Shown: piece after piece, positions 31,144 through 40,862 of the stretch
Layout: every line of letters starts with the position of its first letter
Position numbering within the stretch: the first letter of the stretch is position 1
From: Castellaniella sp.
GTDB taxonomy: Bacteria; Pseudomonadota; Gammaproteobacteria; Burkholderiales; Burkholderiaceae_B
NCBI RefSeq assembly: GCF_004321985.1
Contig: NZ_SCQN01000058.1
Span: forward strand, 1-64,000
DNA: 64,000 nucleotides
Direction: 5' to 3'
Program-made: the position numbers and the translations under genes
Notes under the pieces: generated by a model
Seen by the model: the letters and a program-made list of their open reading frames with translations, nothing else
What the model was told of the DNA's origin: nothing
Database searches by the model: none

Positions 31144-31836
31144 ATGAATTCACTGCTCAAGCCAATACCGCAGCGCGAAACACTGGGCGATCACGTCTTT
31201 CAGCAGATCAAGGAGATGCTGCTGACGGGAAAGGTCATGCCTGGCGAACTGCTGTCGCTGCGCTCGACGGCTGAAGTGCTAGGCGTCAGCATGACGCCGG
31301 TGCGCCAGGCGGTCTACCAGCTGGTGGCCGATCACGCGCTGGAAGTGGCGCCCAACCGGTCAGTGCGCGTCCCCACCCTGTCGGCAAGCCAGTTCCGGGA
31401 AATCACGACCATCCGGCTGGAAGTGGAAGGGTTCGCGGTGTCGCAGGCCGTCCCGCGTGCAACGCCTGATCTGATAAAGTCGCTGCGAACCCTGAATCAG
31501 ACGTTGTCCAGACAGATGGACAGCGGGGGCGCGAGCCTGAGTGAAGCGATCCTGCTCAACAAGCAGCTGCACTTCTCGCTGTATGCGGCGTCCGACATGC
31601 CGATGCTGGTGAAGATCATCGAATCGCTATGGTTGCGAATCGGCCCCATCCTCAACTACGACCTGCGGTCGGGCTCAGCACGCACGCGGAACAAAACAGC
31701 CGTGGCGCACCACGAGGCGATGATTGTCGCCGTGGAACGCGGCGATGTGGCGGCGGCACGCCAGGCACTGCATGACGACATCGAGAGCGCCTACCAGTAC
31801 ATCACCGACCAGCGCTACGCCGAACTCCTGTCCTGA
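31144..31836 (+). CDS. GntR-family transcriptional regulator (FadR/FCD subfamily)
   Basis: The 230-residue protein has an N-terminal winged helix (VFQQIKEMLLTGKVMPGE, then STAEVLGVSMTPVRQAVYQL) and a helical C-terminal FCD domain. The domain has the usual acidic/His metal or ligand residues (ATPDLIKSL, LNKQLHFSLYAAS, HHEAMIVAVERGD). It is divergent from the transporter/BKACE operon and most likely represses it until a pathway acid binds. A perfect palindrome lies in the shared promoter region. Confidence 0.88.
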   Translation: MNSLLKPIPQRETLGDHVFQQIKEMLLTGKVMPGELLSLRSTAEVLGVSMTPVRQAVYQLVADHALEVAPNRSVRVPTLSASQFREITTIRLEVEGFAVSQAVPRATPDLIKSLRTLNQTLSRQMDSGGASLSEAILLNKQLHFSLYAASDMPMLVKIIESLWLRIGPILNYDLRSGSARTRNKTAVAHHEAMIVAVERGDVAAARQALHDDIESAYQYITDQRYAELLS

Positions 31837-31923
31837 GCCGGCCCCCCCAAGAATGTCACACTTGCGCGAGCAGGCCGACACGCCCGCCGGTACAATCCAG
31901 GATGACGGCTTCAACGAATTCCC

Positions 31924-32751
31924 ATGACACCTCACCCCACCCCCATCGTACAGTTCGACGGCGTTTCACTGGGCTACGGCGACTTCACCGTCCTGAGCGG
32001 CATTGATCTGCAGGTCCTGCCGGGCCAGGTCGTGGCCATGATGGGCGGATCCGGATCGGGCAAGACCACGCTGCTGCGGGCCGCCACGGGGCAGCTGCAC
32101 GCGCGTGCCGGCACGGTGCAGGTCTTTGGCCAGGACATGGCGGCGCTGCACGGCGAACCCCTGCTGAAGGTCCGCCAGCGCATGGGGGTGTTGTTCCAGG
32201 GCGGCGCGCTGTTCACGGACCTCGACGTCTTCGAAAACGTGGCCTTCCCGCTGCGCGAGCACACCTGCATTTCCGAATCGCAGATCCTGGAACGGGTGCT
32301 GGCCACGCTGCAGTCGGTCGGCTTGCGTCATGCCGCACACCTTCGCATTGCGGAAATCTCCAGTGGCATGGCGCGGCGTGTGGCGCTGGCCCGCGCGGTG
32401 GTGCTGGAACCTGAACTCGTTCTGTATGACGAACCCTTCGCCGGGCTGGACCCGATCTCGCTGGGTATCACCGCACAGCTCATTCGCACGATGACAGACC
32501 AGTTGCACTGCGCGTCCATCGTGATCACCCACGACGTGGGCAAATCGCTCCCCATCGCGAACCAGATCTACCTGATCGGCCAGGGCCGGCTGATCGCGCA
32601 CGGCACACCGGCCGAACTGTCGGCCTCGCAAGACGAATATCTGCAGCAGTTCCTGCAGGGCCGCCCGGACGGGCCTATCGGTTTCCACTATCCGCTCACG
32701 CCCGCTTTCGAGCGCTGGCTGGCGCACCGCCGGGAGGCGATCGGCGCATGA
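31924..32751 (+). CDS. mlaF: Phospholipid ABC transporter ATPase MlaF
   Basis: The 275-residue ATPase powers the MlaFED inner-membrane complex that moves phospholipids between the inner membrane and periplasmic MlaC. Walker A is MGGSGSGKTTLL, Walker B VLYDEPFAGLDP, with the MlaF-type QGGALFTDL segment. The signature reads ISSGMARR where MlaF proteins have LSGGMARR, so leucine is isoleucine and one glycine is serine. It overlaps mlaE by four bases. No strong Shine-Dalgarno precedes the ATG. Confidence 0.93.
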   Translation: MTPHPTPIVQFDGVSLGYGDFTVLSGIDLQVLPGQVVAMMGGSGSGKTTLLRAATGQLHARAGTVQVFGQDMAALHGEPLLKVRQRMGVLFQGGALFTDLDVFENVAFPLREHTCISESQILERVLATLQSVGLRHAAHLRIAEISSGMARRVALARAVVLEPELVLYDEPFAGLDPISLGITAQLIRTMTDQLHCASIVITHDVGKSLPIANQIYLIGQGRLIAHGTPAELSASQDEYLQQFLQGRPDGPIGFHYPLTPAFERWLAHRREAIGA

Positions 32752-33533
32752 ACCTCACCCATTCCATCGCGGCGCTGGGGCGCGGCCTCATCACGATGAT
32801 CACGGGCCTGGGGGCCTTCGTCCGGCTGTTCGGCGCCATCATCGCGCGCAGCACCATCCTTTGGCGCCGCCCGCGTCTGACGAGCCAGCAGGTGCACTTC
32901 ATCGGCAACCATTCGCTGCTCATCATCGGCGTGTCGGGCCTGTTCGTGGGCTTCGTGCTGGGGCTGCAGGGTTACTACACGCTGAACCGCTACGGGTCTG
33001 AAGAAGCCCTGGGGCTGCTGGTGGCGCTGTCGCTCACCCGCGAGCTGGGCCCGGTGGTGACGGCGCTGCTCTTTGCCGGTCGGGCGGGGACGTCGCTCAC
33101 AGCGGAAATCGGCCTGATGAAGGCGGGTGAACAACTCTCGGCCATGGAGGTCATGGCCGTGGACCCCATCCGCCGGGTGCTGGTGCCGCGCTTCTGGGGC
33201 GGGGTGATTGCCATGCCCGTCCTGGCCGCCGTGTTCTCCATGGTCGGCATCATCGGCGGTTGGTTCGTCGGCGTGGTGCTGATCGGCATCGATCCGGGTG
33301 CTTTCTGGTCGCAGATGCAGGGCGGCGTGGACGTGGTCAAAGACGTGCTGAACGGCGTCATCAAGAGCATCGTCTTCGGCGTCGTGGTGACCCTGATCGC
33401 CCTCTACCAGGGCTGGACCACCAAACCGACACCAGAAGGCGTCTCCCGCGCAACTACGCGCACGGTGGTCAACGGGGCGCTGGCCGTGCTGGGGCTGGAT
33501 TTTCTGCTCACGGCGCTGATGTTCTCCAACTGA
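32748..33533 (+). CDS. mlaE: Phospholipid ABC transporter permease MlaE
   Basis: The 261-residue permease has five to six hydrophobic segments and the family's conserved stretches GYYTLNRYGSEEALG, LTRELGPVVTALLFAGR and GTSLTAEIGLMKAGEQ. It forms the membrane core of MlaFED and couples to MlaF at EQLSAMEVMAVDP. The ATG overlaps the mlaF stop (ATGA), so stoichiometric translation is expected. Confidence 0.95.
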   Translation: MNLTHSIAALGRGLITMITGLGAFVRLFGAIIARSTILWRRPRLTSQQVHFIGNHSLLIIGVSGLFVGFVLGLQGYYTLNRYGSEEALGLLVALSLTRELGPVVTALLFAGRAGTSLTAEIGLMKAGEQLSAMEVMAVDPIRRVLVPRFWGGVIAMPVLAAVFSMVGIIGGWFVGVVLIGIDPGAFWSQMQGGVDVVKDVLNGVIKSIVFGVVVTLIALYQGWTTKPTPEGVSRATTRTVVNGALAVLGLDFLLTALMFSN

Positions 33534-33596
33534 ACCCTGACAGCCGGCGATGGGCGATACTTGTCTGAAAACGATAGCGATTGACGGAACGATTCC

Positions 33597-34157
33597 ATGA
33601 CACGCGAAAGAACCGATTTCTGGGTGGGCCTGTTTATTCTGCTGGGCCTGATTGCGCTGGTGTTCCTGGCCCTGCGGGCCGGCAACATGAGCTCGTTCTC
33701 TTTTGCACCGACCTACAGCATCCAGGCTCACTTCGACAATGTGGGCGGGCTGAAGGTGCGCGCGCCCATCAAGAGCAGCGGGGTCGTGGTCGGGCGGGTC
33801 GCAGCGATCGGCTTCGACAACAAACGCTTCCAGGCGACAGTGACCATGAACCTGGAACAGCAGTACCAGTTTCCGGACGACACCTCGGCCTCCATCCTGA
33901 CCTCCGGCCTGCTGGGCGAACAATACATCGGCCTGACGCCGGGCGGCGACGACAAACCCCTGAAGGACGGCAGCCAGATCCAGTTCACCCAGTCGGCGGT
34001 CGTGCTCGAGGACCTGATCAGCAAATTCCTGTACAACTCGGCGGAAAAACAGGGTTCGGCGACTTCTGGCAGCCAAGGCGCCACAGCAACGCCGGCAGCA
34101 TCTGCACCACCTGCGGCGGCAAAGCGCCCCGCGCCGACCGCCCCATCGGCACAGTGA
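33597..34157 (+). CDS. mlaD: MCE-domain lipid-binding protein MlaD
   Basis: The 186-residue protein has one N-terminal membrane anchor (residues about 9-27, WVGLFILLGLIALVFLAL) and a single MCE domain (FDNVGGLKVRAPIKSSGVVV to GLLGEQYIGL). An Ala/Pro/Ser-rich C-terminal tail follows. It would form the periplasmic hexameric ring on MlaE that accepts lipids from MlaC. It starts 63 bp after mlaE and is followed by mlaA. Confidence 0.95.
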   Translation: MTRERTDFWVGLFILLGLIALVFLALRAGNMSSFSFAPTYSIQAHFDNVGGLKVRAPIKSSGVVVGRVAAIGFDNKRFQATVTMNLEQQYQFPDDTSASILTSGLLGEQYIGLTPGGDDKPLKDGSQIQFTQSAVVLEDLISKFLYNSAEKQGSATSGSQGATATPAASAPPAAAKRPAPTAPSAQ

Positions 34158-34246
34158 CGGCCCGCCCCGAATGGTCCGGCAGGGCAGCGCGGGGCAGGAC
34201 GCATGCAGACGTTACAACACGCGACAAACGCATTTAAACTGAACTC

Positions 34247-35113
34247 ATGATGAGTCCTTTCTCGCTTACCTTCCCTGATTCTTCCGGCGACACCACCCGC
34301 GCCAACCGCCCGCGAGGCCCGCTCACGCGGCTGTGCCTCGGCCTGGCAACCGCCGCTCTGTTGGCCGGCTGCGCCCATGTGCAGCACCCGTCGCCCAATG
34401 ACCCCTGGGAGTCCTACAACCGCGGCATGTACGCCTTCAACGACACGGTGGATCGCGCGTTCCTCAAACCCATCGCCACCGGCTACGAAAAGGTCACGCC
34501 CCGCCCAGTACGCACCTGTATTCACAATATCTTCGGCAACCTGGGCGACGTCTGGTCGGGCATCAACAGTCTGCTGCAAGGACGCGGACGCGACTTCGTG
34601 GACACGCTGGGCCGCGTGCTGTTCAACAGCACGATGGGGCTGGGTGGCTGCATCGACGTGGCTTCCATGAACGGCGCACGCAAGATCCCCAACGACTTCG
34701 GCATGACCCTGGGGGTCTGGGGCTTTGGCGCTGGTCCCTACTTCGTGCTGCCATTCCTGGGACCCAGCACGGTACGTGACGCGACCGGCACGGCCGTGAG
34801 CTTCGCCTCGCCGATCTCGCCCACGGCGGCGATCTTTGCCATCGACGACGTGCCGGTGCGCAATTCCGTCGTCGGGCTGTACATCGTGGACACACGGGCC
34901 GGTCTGCTGGAGGCCGACCGCCTGGTGGATCAGGTCGCGCTGGACAAATACAGTTTCATTCGCGATGCCTACCTGCAGCGCCGCAAGGCCATGCTGGACA
35001 GTCGCCGCGCCGGCGAACACGCCTCTACCCAGGACAACCTGAAGCAACAGCCGGTTTCACAGAACCAGGACCTTCCGGTCTATGATGACCCAGACAGTCA
35101 ACCGCTGCGGTAA
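34247..35113 (+). CDS. mlaA: Outer-membrane lipoprotein MlaA (VacJ)
   Basis: The 288-residue lipoprotein has a lipobox LLAGC with Cys42, preceded by an unusually long polar N-terminus of about 25 residues. The conserved NDPWESYNRGMYAFND, the GIGNLGD-like segment FGNLGDVWSGINSLLQG and PNDFGMTLGVWGFGAGPY identify the family. It extracts phospholipids from the outer leaflet of the outer membrane and hands them to MlaC. In E. coli mlaA is unlinked; being inside the mla operon is typical for betaproteobacteria. Confidence 0.95.
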   Translation: MMSPFSLTFPDSSGDTTRANRPRGPLTRLCLGLATAALLAGCAHVQHPSPNDPWESYNRGMYAFNDTVDRAFLKPIATGYEKVTPRPVRTCIHNIFGNLGDVWSGINSLLQGRGRDFVDTLGRVLFNSTMGLGGCIDVASMNGARKIPNDFGMTLGVWGFGAGPYFVLPFLGPSTVRDATGTAVSFASPISPTAAIFAIDDVPVRNSVVGLYIVDTRAGLLEADRLVDQVALDKYSFIRDAYLQRRKAMLDSRRAGEHASTQDNLKQQPVSQNQDLPVYDDPDSQPLR

Positions 35114-35159
35114 CGCAGCATGATGAACCCCGCCTCGCGGCGGGACGCTGGAGCCTTCA

Positions 35160-35816
35160 ATGATTTTCTTTCGCCACTTGCCGAATCCATATCGCCTGGC
35201 CCGCGTGGGCTTGCTGGGTGTCGTGCTGGGCGCAAGCGCCGTCTGCGCCGCGCAGGCGGCAGAACGCACTGTGGATCCGAAGGCAACACCGGACGTCTTC
35301 CTGACGGCCGTCGCCAACAGCATGCTGGACGCGGTAAAGGCCGACCCCCAGGCCTTGCAAGGCGACACGGGCCACATCACCACCATCGTGCGCAAGTACG
35401 CATTGCCCTATGTGGACATGAACAAAACGACGCGGCTGGCCGCCGGGCGCTATTGGCGCCAGGCTTCAGCCGGCCAGCAGGCCGAACTGGTGAAGGCGTT
35501 CACCGGCACCCTCATCAGAACGTACAGCGGCGCCTTCACGCGGGTGACGGAAAACACCAAGATCACCCTGCTGCCATTCCGCAGCGATGACGCCGCCAAC
35601 GATGCCGTGGTGCGGACCACCGTGTCGCAGCCCAACGGTGCCCCCATCGGGGTGGACTACCGCCTGGAAAAAACGGCCGACGGCTGGAAGGTCTACGACC
35701 TGAACGTCGAGGGGATCTGGCTGATCCAGAACTACCGCAACCAGTTCTCCGAAGAAATCGGCCGCAGCGGCATCGACGGGCTGATCAAGGCATTGAACCA
35801 GCAGGTGAATCACTGA
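35160..35816 (+). CDS. mlaC: Periplasmic phospholipid carrier MlaC
   Basis: The 218-residue protein has a signal peptide (hydrophobic core GLLGVVLGASAVCAA, cleavage after AQA) and the MlaC/Ttg2D fold pattern (TTRLAAGRYWRQASAGQQ, YSGAFTRVTENTK, VDYRLEKTADGWKVYD). It shuttles phospholipid between MlaA and MlaFED. A GGAGCC element lies 7 bp before the ATG. The next operon gene would normally be mlaB, but a minus-strand toxin-antitoxin module follows after 17 bp. Confidence 0.94.
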   Translation: MIFFRHLPNPYRLARVGLLGVVLGASAVCAAQAAERTVDPKATPDVFLTAVANSMLDAVKADPQALQGDTGHITTIVRKYALPYVDMNKTTRLAAGRYWRQASAGQQAELVKAFTGTLIRTYSGAFTRVTENTKITLLPFRSDDAANDAVVRTTVSQPNGAPIGVDYRLEKTADGWKVYDLNVEGIWLIQNYRNQFSEEIGRSGIDGLIKALNQQVNH

Positions 35817-35833
35817 TCCAAAGGATCAACGCC

Positions 35834-36169
35834 TCATCGGGAAAGCGCGTCAGGATCGCAAAACATGGGGGGAATATCGCGCACAGCGTGCAGAACCCGC
35901 CATACGTCGACGTAATCGGCGCGCGTGACATAGAACACAAGATACGGGTATTTTCCTAGCGACCAGCACCGCAGATCAGGAAGGTCAAGCTCGTAGGCAT
36001 ACCGCGTTGAACCCATGGCCGGGTGTCTCGAGAGATGGGCATAGGCTCTCTCCAATTCATCGATGAAGCCAAGCGCTGCTGACACGGCGCTTTCCTGAAG
36101 ATAGTACTGAATGGCTTCGTCGACATCCCGATTGGCCATTGCCCTGGGGACGACGGGCAGTTCCTTCAT
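35834..36169 (-). CDS. parE: ParE/RelE-family toxin
   Basis: The 111-residue protein shows ParE-fold features: DVDEAIQYYLQESAVSAAL, FIDELERAYAHLSRHPAMG, a strand LRCWSLGKYPYLVFY and a C-terminal strand DVWRVLHAVRDIP. ParE-type toxins poison gyrase or cut ribosome-bound mRNA. The ATG overlaps the antitoxin stop (ATGA). The locus lies convergent to mlaC with only 17 bp between stops, at the site where mlaB is expected. Confidence 0.83.
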   Translation of the reverse strand: MKELPVVPRAMANRDVDEAIQYYLQESAVSAALGFIDELERAYAHLSRHPAMGSTRYAYELDLPDLRCWSLGKYPYLVFYVTRADYVDVWRVLHAVRDIPPMFCDPDALSR

Positions 36170-36399
36170 TTCGCACGGCGCACCCGCAGCCGCAGATCTT
36201 CGAAATAGGGTTGACTGACGGGCTCACCTGGCGAAGACGCCGCCCCCGCAAGCAGCAGGCCGCGCAGATGTTGACGGCTTTGGTCCCTGCGGATCAGTTC
36301 GCGCACATATTCGCTGCTCGTGCTGTAACCGCGCCGATCAACCTGCTCGTCAACATAGGCTCTCAGCGTGTCAGGAAGTGAGATATTCATGGTGTTCAT
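36166..36399 (-). CDS. parD: ParD-family antitoxin
   Basis: The 77-residue protein (MNTMNISLPDTLRAYVDEQV) is a ribbon-helix-helix antitoxin. The strand MNISLPDTL and helices continue into GYSTSSEYVRELIRRDQ, and a flexible C-terminus wraps the toxin. ATGs at 36408, 36399 and 36390 are in frame; 36399 fits family starts best and none has a strong Shine-Dalgarno. An almost adjacent 12-bp inverted repeat suggests self-repression. Confidence 0.85.
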   Translation of the reverse strand: MNTMNISLPDTLRAYVDEQVDRRGYSTSSEYVRELIRRDQSRQHLRGLLLAGAASSPGEPVSQPYFEDLRLRVRRAK

Positions 36400-36413
36400 G
36401 AAACTCATGGTAG

Positions 36414-36440
36414 CAATCTTGCCAATAATTGGCAAGATTG
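36414..36440. promoter_or_regulatory. Perfect inverted repeat upstream of parD (probable operator)
   Basis: The 12-bp arms CAATCTTGCCAA and TTGGCAAGATTG are exact complements with a 3-base spacer (TAA). The element ends 5 bp from the first possible parD start, so bound ParD or ParDE would block the promoter or translation start. It is among the strongest palindromes in the window. Confidence 0.7.
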
Positions 36441-36549
36441 GCCGGCATTGACAAATACCAACCAGCGGCCGTCGCAATGACTGCGGTGAACATGACGAAC
36501 CGCTTATAATGCTCAATTGGGCCCACTTTTGGGGGCCCTCTCTTTGCCC

Positions 36550-37376
<827 letters not shown>

Positions 37377-37380
<4 letters not shown>

Positions 37381-38168
37381 TCCGCCCCACCACACAGGTC
37401 CGCCCGGCAATGGGCTCGGGTTTCCCCACGCTGCTGCACAAAGAGCTCATGCGGTTCTGGAAGGTCGCCACGCAGACGATCGCCGCCCCCGTGGTCACCG
37501 CCCTGCTCTATTTGCTCATCTTCTCGCACGTGCTCGAAGACCGTGTCCAGGTCTACGGCGCGATCTCGTACACGGCCTTCCTGGTCCCAGGCCTGATGAT
37601 GATGAGCATGCTGCAAAACAGCTTTGCCAATCCGTCGTCGTCGCTGATCCAGAGCCGCATTACGGGCAATCTGATCTTCGTGCTGCTGCCGCCGTTCTCC
37701 CACCGCCAGATCTTTACGGCATACCTGGTGGCTTCGGTCGCGCGTGGCCTCATGGTGGGCGCCTGCATCTGGGCGGTGGCGCTGTTCTTCGTCCGGCTGC
37801 CCGTGCACGAACCCTTGTGGTTGCTGGTCTTCGCCGTACTGTCGTGCTGGATCCTGGGAACGCTGGGGCTGGTGGCCGGCCTGTGGTCGGAAAAATTCGA
37901 CCAGCTGGCCGCGTTCCAGAACTTCCTGATCGTTCCTGCCACATTCCTGTCCGGGGTGTTCTACTCCATCTACAGCCTGCCGCCGTTCTGGCAGGCAGTC
38001 TCGCGCTGGAACCCGGTGTTTTACATGATCGACGGCTTCCGCTATGGGTTCTTCGCCCTGTCGGACGTCTCCCCCTGGCGCGGCGCGGCGATCGTACTGG
38101 CCGTCGCCGTCGTCCTGAGCCTGTTCGCCCTACGCCTGCTGACCAGCGGCTACAAACTACGGAGCTGA
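37377..38168 (+). CDS. ABC-2-type exporter permease (YadH-like)
   Basis: The 263-residue permease has six hydrophobic segments in ABC-2 order. It shows the N-terminal elbow helix region LLHKELMRFWKVATQT, VPGLMMMSMLQNSFAN, a central region with IQSRITGNLIFVLLPPFS, and the C-terminal motif FLSGVFYSIYSLPPFWQ. It pairs with the upstream ATPase, which its start overlaps (ATGA). The substrate is not known. Confidence 0.9.
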
Positions 38169-38172
38169 GTCC

Positions 38173-38424
38173 ATGCCGACCACACCCGAACACGTCCGCC
38201 AATACATCGCCGATCACCTGAATTGCGAGCACCTGGAAGTCCGCGGCGACGGCTCCCACTTCGAAGCCCTGATCGTCAGCCAGGAGTTCGAGGGCAAGCG
38301 CACGCTGGCCCGCCACCAGGTGGTCTATCAGGCCCTGGGTGAACGCATGCGCGAGGAAATCCACGCATTGTCCATGCGTACCCTGACCCCCGCCGAATAC
38401 GCTGCCGACCAGCAGAATGGATAA
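38173..38424 (+). CDS. ibaG: BolA-family protein IbaG
   Basis: The 83-residue protein has the BolA fold with the signature [17 protein letters not shown] and the conserved histidines of Fe-S/glutaredoxin partners ([21 protein letters not shown]). Position immediately before murA matches E. coli ibaG in the mla-ibaG-murA string, which supports IbaG over BolA itself. IbaG is linked to acid stress and, with monothiol glutaredoxin, to Fe-S trafficking. It overlaps murA by eight bases. Confidence 0.9.
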   Translation: MPTTPEHVRQYIADHLNCEHLEVRGDGSHFEALIVSQEFEGKRTLARHQVVYQALGERMREEIHALSMRTLTPAEYAADQQNG

Positions 38425-39670
38425 GCTGCTCATCCGGGGCGGCCGGCCACTGAAGGGCGAAGTCCGAATCTCGGGGGCAAAGAACGCCGCCCTGCCCATT
38501 CTGTGCGCCGCCTTGCTCACCGACGAGCCGCTGCAGCTGACCAATGTCCCGGTGCTGCGCGACATCGCCACCACGCTGTCGCTGCTCGCGCGCATGGGCA
38601 TGCGCACCGAGCGCCACGACGAGGAAAGCGTGACGCTGCAAGCCAACCAGATCCACAGCCAGGAGGCGCCCTACGAACTGGTCAAGACCATGCGCGCCTC
38701 CATTCTGGTGCTGGGGCCGCTGCTGGCCCGCTTCGGACACGCCCGCGTGAGCCTTCCGGGCGGCTGCGCCATCGGCCAGCGGCCCGTGGACCAGCACATC
38801 AAGGGCCTGGCGGCCATGGGCGCGGACATCCGCATCGAGCACGGCTTCGTGGTCGCCCAGGCCACCCGGCTGAAAGGCGCAAACATCCTCACCGACATGG
38901 TCACCGTGACGGGCACGGAAAACCTGCTCATGGCGGCAACGCTGGCCGAAGGCCGCACGGTGCTGGAAAACGCGGCCTGCGAACCAGAAGTCGTGGATCT
39001 GGCCAACGTCCTGAGCACCATGGGAGCGCGGATCGAAGGCCAGGGCACGGACCGCATCGTGATCGAAGGCGTGTCCCGGCTGCACGGTGCGCACCACCGT
39101 GTGGTGCCCGACCGCATCGAGGCTGGCACCTTCCTGTGCGCCGTGGCGGCTGCGGGCGGCGACATCACGCTGCGCCAGGCCAAGCCCGATACCCTGGGCG
39201 CGGTGCTCGACAAGCTGCGCGACACGGGGCTGGAAATCACCACGGGCGAGGACTGGATCCGCGCGCGAATGGCCAGTCGGCCGCACGCCACGGGCTTTCG
39301 CACCAGCGAATACCCGGGCTTTCCGACCGACATGCAGGCGCAGCTGATGGCCTTGAACACCCTGTCCGAGGGAACCGCCGTCATCACCGAAAACATCTTT
39401 GAAAACCGCTACATGCACGTCCAGGAGCTGTGCCGGATGGGCGCCGACATCGAGATCGATGGCCATACGGCCGTGGTCAAAGGCATCCCGCAACTGCTGG
39501 GCGCAACTGTCATGGCCACCGACCTGAGAGCCTCGGCCAGCTTGGTGATCGCCGGGCTGGCTGCGCATGGCCAGACCACAGTGGAACGAATCTACCATCT
39601 GGACCGCGGCTACGAGCGCATGGAACGGAAGCTGCAGGCTCTAGGCGCCGACATCCAGCGGATCCAATGA
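38417..39670 (+). CDS. murA: UDP-N-acetylglucosamine 1-carboxyvinyltransferase
   Basis: The 417-residue enzyme adds enolpyruvate to UDP-GlcNAc, the first committed step of peptidoglycan synthesis. It begins [20 protein letters not shown] with the substrate lysine and asparagine in GAKNAALP. The catalytic, fosfomycin-reactive Cys117 lies in [11 protein letters not shown]. The EPT inverse alpha-beta repeats extend to [10 protein letters not shown]. The presence of cysteine predicts fosfomycin sensitivity at the target. It is coupled to ibaG and followed by hisG after 31 bp. Confidence 0.97.
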   Translation: MDKLLIRGGRPLKGEVRISGAKNAALPILCAALLTDEPLQLTNVPVLRDIATTLSLLARMGMRTERHDEESVTLQANQIHSQEAPYELVKTMRASILVLGPLLARFGHARVSLPGGCAIGQRPVDQHIKGLAAMGADIRIEHGFVVAQATRLKGANILTDMVTVTGTENLLMAATLAEGRTVLENAACEPEVVDLANVLSTMGARIEGQGTDRIVIEGVSRLHGAHHRVVPDRIEAGTFLCAVAAAGGDITLRQAKPDTLGAVLDKLRDTGLEITTGEDWIRARMASRPHATGFRTSEYPGFPTDMQAQLMALNTLSEGTAVITENIFENRYMHVQELCRMGADIEIDGHTAVVKGIPQLLGATVMATDLRASASLVIAGLAAHGQTTVERIYHLDRGYERMERKLQALGADIQRIQ

Positions 39671-39701
39671 TCCGGATCTCTCTACTAGCAGGTGAAACTC
39701 C

Positions 39702-40367
39702 ATGGCGATTGCACCCCTCACCCTTGCGCTATCCAAGGGCCGCATCTTCGACGAGACCCTGCCGTTGCTGGCGGCGGCCGGCATCGGCGTGCCCGAAAAC
39801 CCGGAATCTTCGCGCAAGCTGATCCTGCCGACCGACTCGGGTGACCTGCGGATCATCATCGTGCGCGCCTCCGACGTGCCCACCTATGTGCAATACGGTG
39901 CGGCGGACTTTGGCATCGCCGGCAAGGACGTGCTCTACGAGCATGAAGCACAGCACCCGGGCGGCCTGTACCAGCCCATCGACCTGAACATCGCACGTTG
40001 CCGGCTGTGCGTGGCGGCACCCGAGGGCTTCGACTACCAGGGTGCGGTGCACCAGGGTTCCCGCCTGCGCATCGCCACCAAATACACCCGGGCGGCCCGC
40101 GAGCACTTTGCCGCCAAGGGCGTGCACGTGGACCTGATCAAGCTGTACGGCTCCATGGAGCTGGCGCCGCTCGTGGGCCTGGCCGATGCCATCGTGGATC
40201 TGATCTCGTCGGGCGGCACCATCCGCGCCAATCATCTGGTGGAAGTCGAGGAAATTCGCCAGATTTCCTCGCGCCTGATCGTGAACCAGGCGGCCCTGAA
40301 GATGCAGGGCGCACGCCTGCAGCCCATCCTGGACGCGTTCGAACGGGCCTCCGCACAGATGGCGTAG
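39702..40367 (+). CDS. hisG: ATP phosphoribosyltransferase, short form
   Basis: The 221-residue protein catalyses the first step of histidine synthesis, joining ATP and PRPP. It has [16 protein letters not shown] and the PRPP loop in [18 protein letters not shown]. The length is that of the HisG-S form, which lacks the C-terminal regulatory domain and needs the HisZ subunit for activity and feedback control. hisZ is not in the window. AGGTGA precedes the ATG. A hicBA module on the other strand separates it from hisD. Confidence 0.95.
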   Translation: MAIAPLTLALSKGRIFDETLPLLAAAGIGVPENPESSRKLILPTDSGDLRIIIVRASDVPTYVQYGAADFGIAGKDVLYEHEAQHPGGLYQPIDLNIARCRLCVAAPEGFDYQGAVHQGSRLRIATKYTRAAREHFAAKGVHVDLIKLYGSMELAPLVGLADAIVDLISSGGTIRANHLVEVEEIRQISSRLIVNQAALKMQGARLQPILDAFERASAQMA

Positions 40368-40384
40368 GCCTCAGGTACCCGGCA

Positions 40385-40798
40385 TCAGGCCAGAGCAACC
40401 TCCAGGTGCCGCCCAAGCGCGGACAAAGCCGCTTCGACTGATTCGATCCTGGACGAGTGCCCGAGGTCGAGCAAGCGATCGACCTGGGGCGGATGGACCC
40501 CCAACAAGCGAGCCAGATCCGCCTTGCGGACCCCCTGGCGGACCATCTCGTCTGCGAGCAGCAACTTTGCAGTCACGGCCGTACTCAGGGCCACAGCCGG
40601 TCCGGTTAAGCACGAAGCGACAGGCAGAGGCCGCCGGGCGTCAACGTACATTTGCAGTGCAGCCTCCAGTCCGTCGACGGCCTGCACCGGCACCTCAGCT
40701 TCCGTCTCAGCAACTGCGGCAGCCTCCGGTACCTCGGGGAACCGGATCAGCAGGGTGCCATTGTCGTCCGGCACCAGGGTGTAATGGTAGATCAACAT
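40385..40798 (-). CDS. hicB: HicB-like antitoxin with C-terminal HTH
   Basis: The 137-residue protein has an N-terminal HicB domain (MLIYHYTLVPDDNGTLLIRF, then VDGLEAALQMYVDARR). A C-terminal HTH follows (MVRQGVRKADLARLLGVHP, DRLLDLGHSSRIESVEAAL), so it represses via a lambda-repressor-like domain and not a ribbon-helix-helix. Its stop is 17 bp from the hisG stop on the opposite strand. It pairs with the hicA gene 64 bp upstream. Confidence 0.85.
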   Translation of the reverse strand: MLIYHYTLVPDDNGTLLIRFPEVPEAAAVAETEAEVPVQAVDGLEAALQMYVDARRPLPVASCLTGPAVALSTAVTAKLLLADEMVRQGVRKADLARLLGVHPPQVDRLLDLGHSSRIESVEAALSALGRHLEVALA

Positions 40799-40862
40799 GC
40801 GAAGCTCCTTTTTTCCGGAAGGCTCAAGCGGGCAGATCGCGAGCCCCCAAGTCTATCCTTTT

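Noticed and set aside
35817-36549. Search for an mlaB (STAS) frame or remnant between mlaC and the ABC exporter
   Set aside because: No plus-strand frame with STAS-like sequence was found; the interval is filled by parDE.
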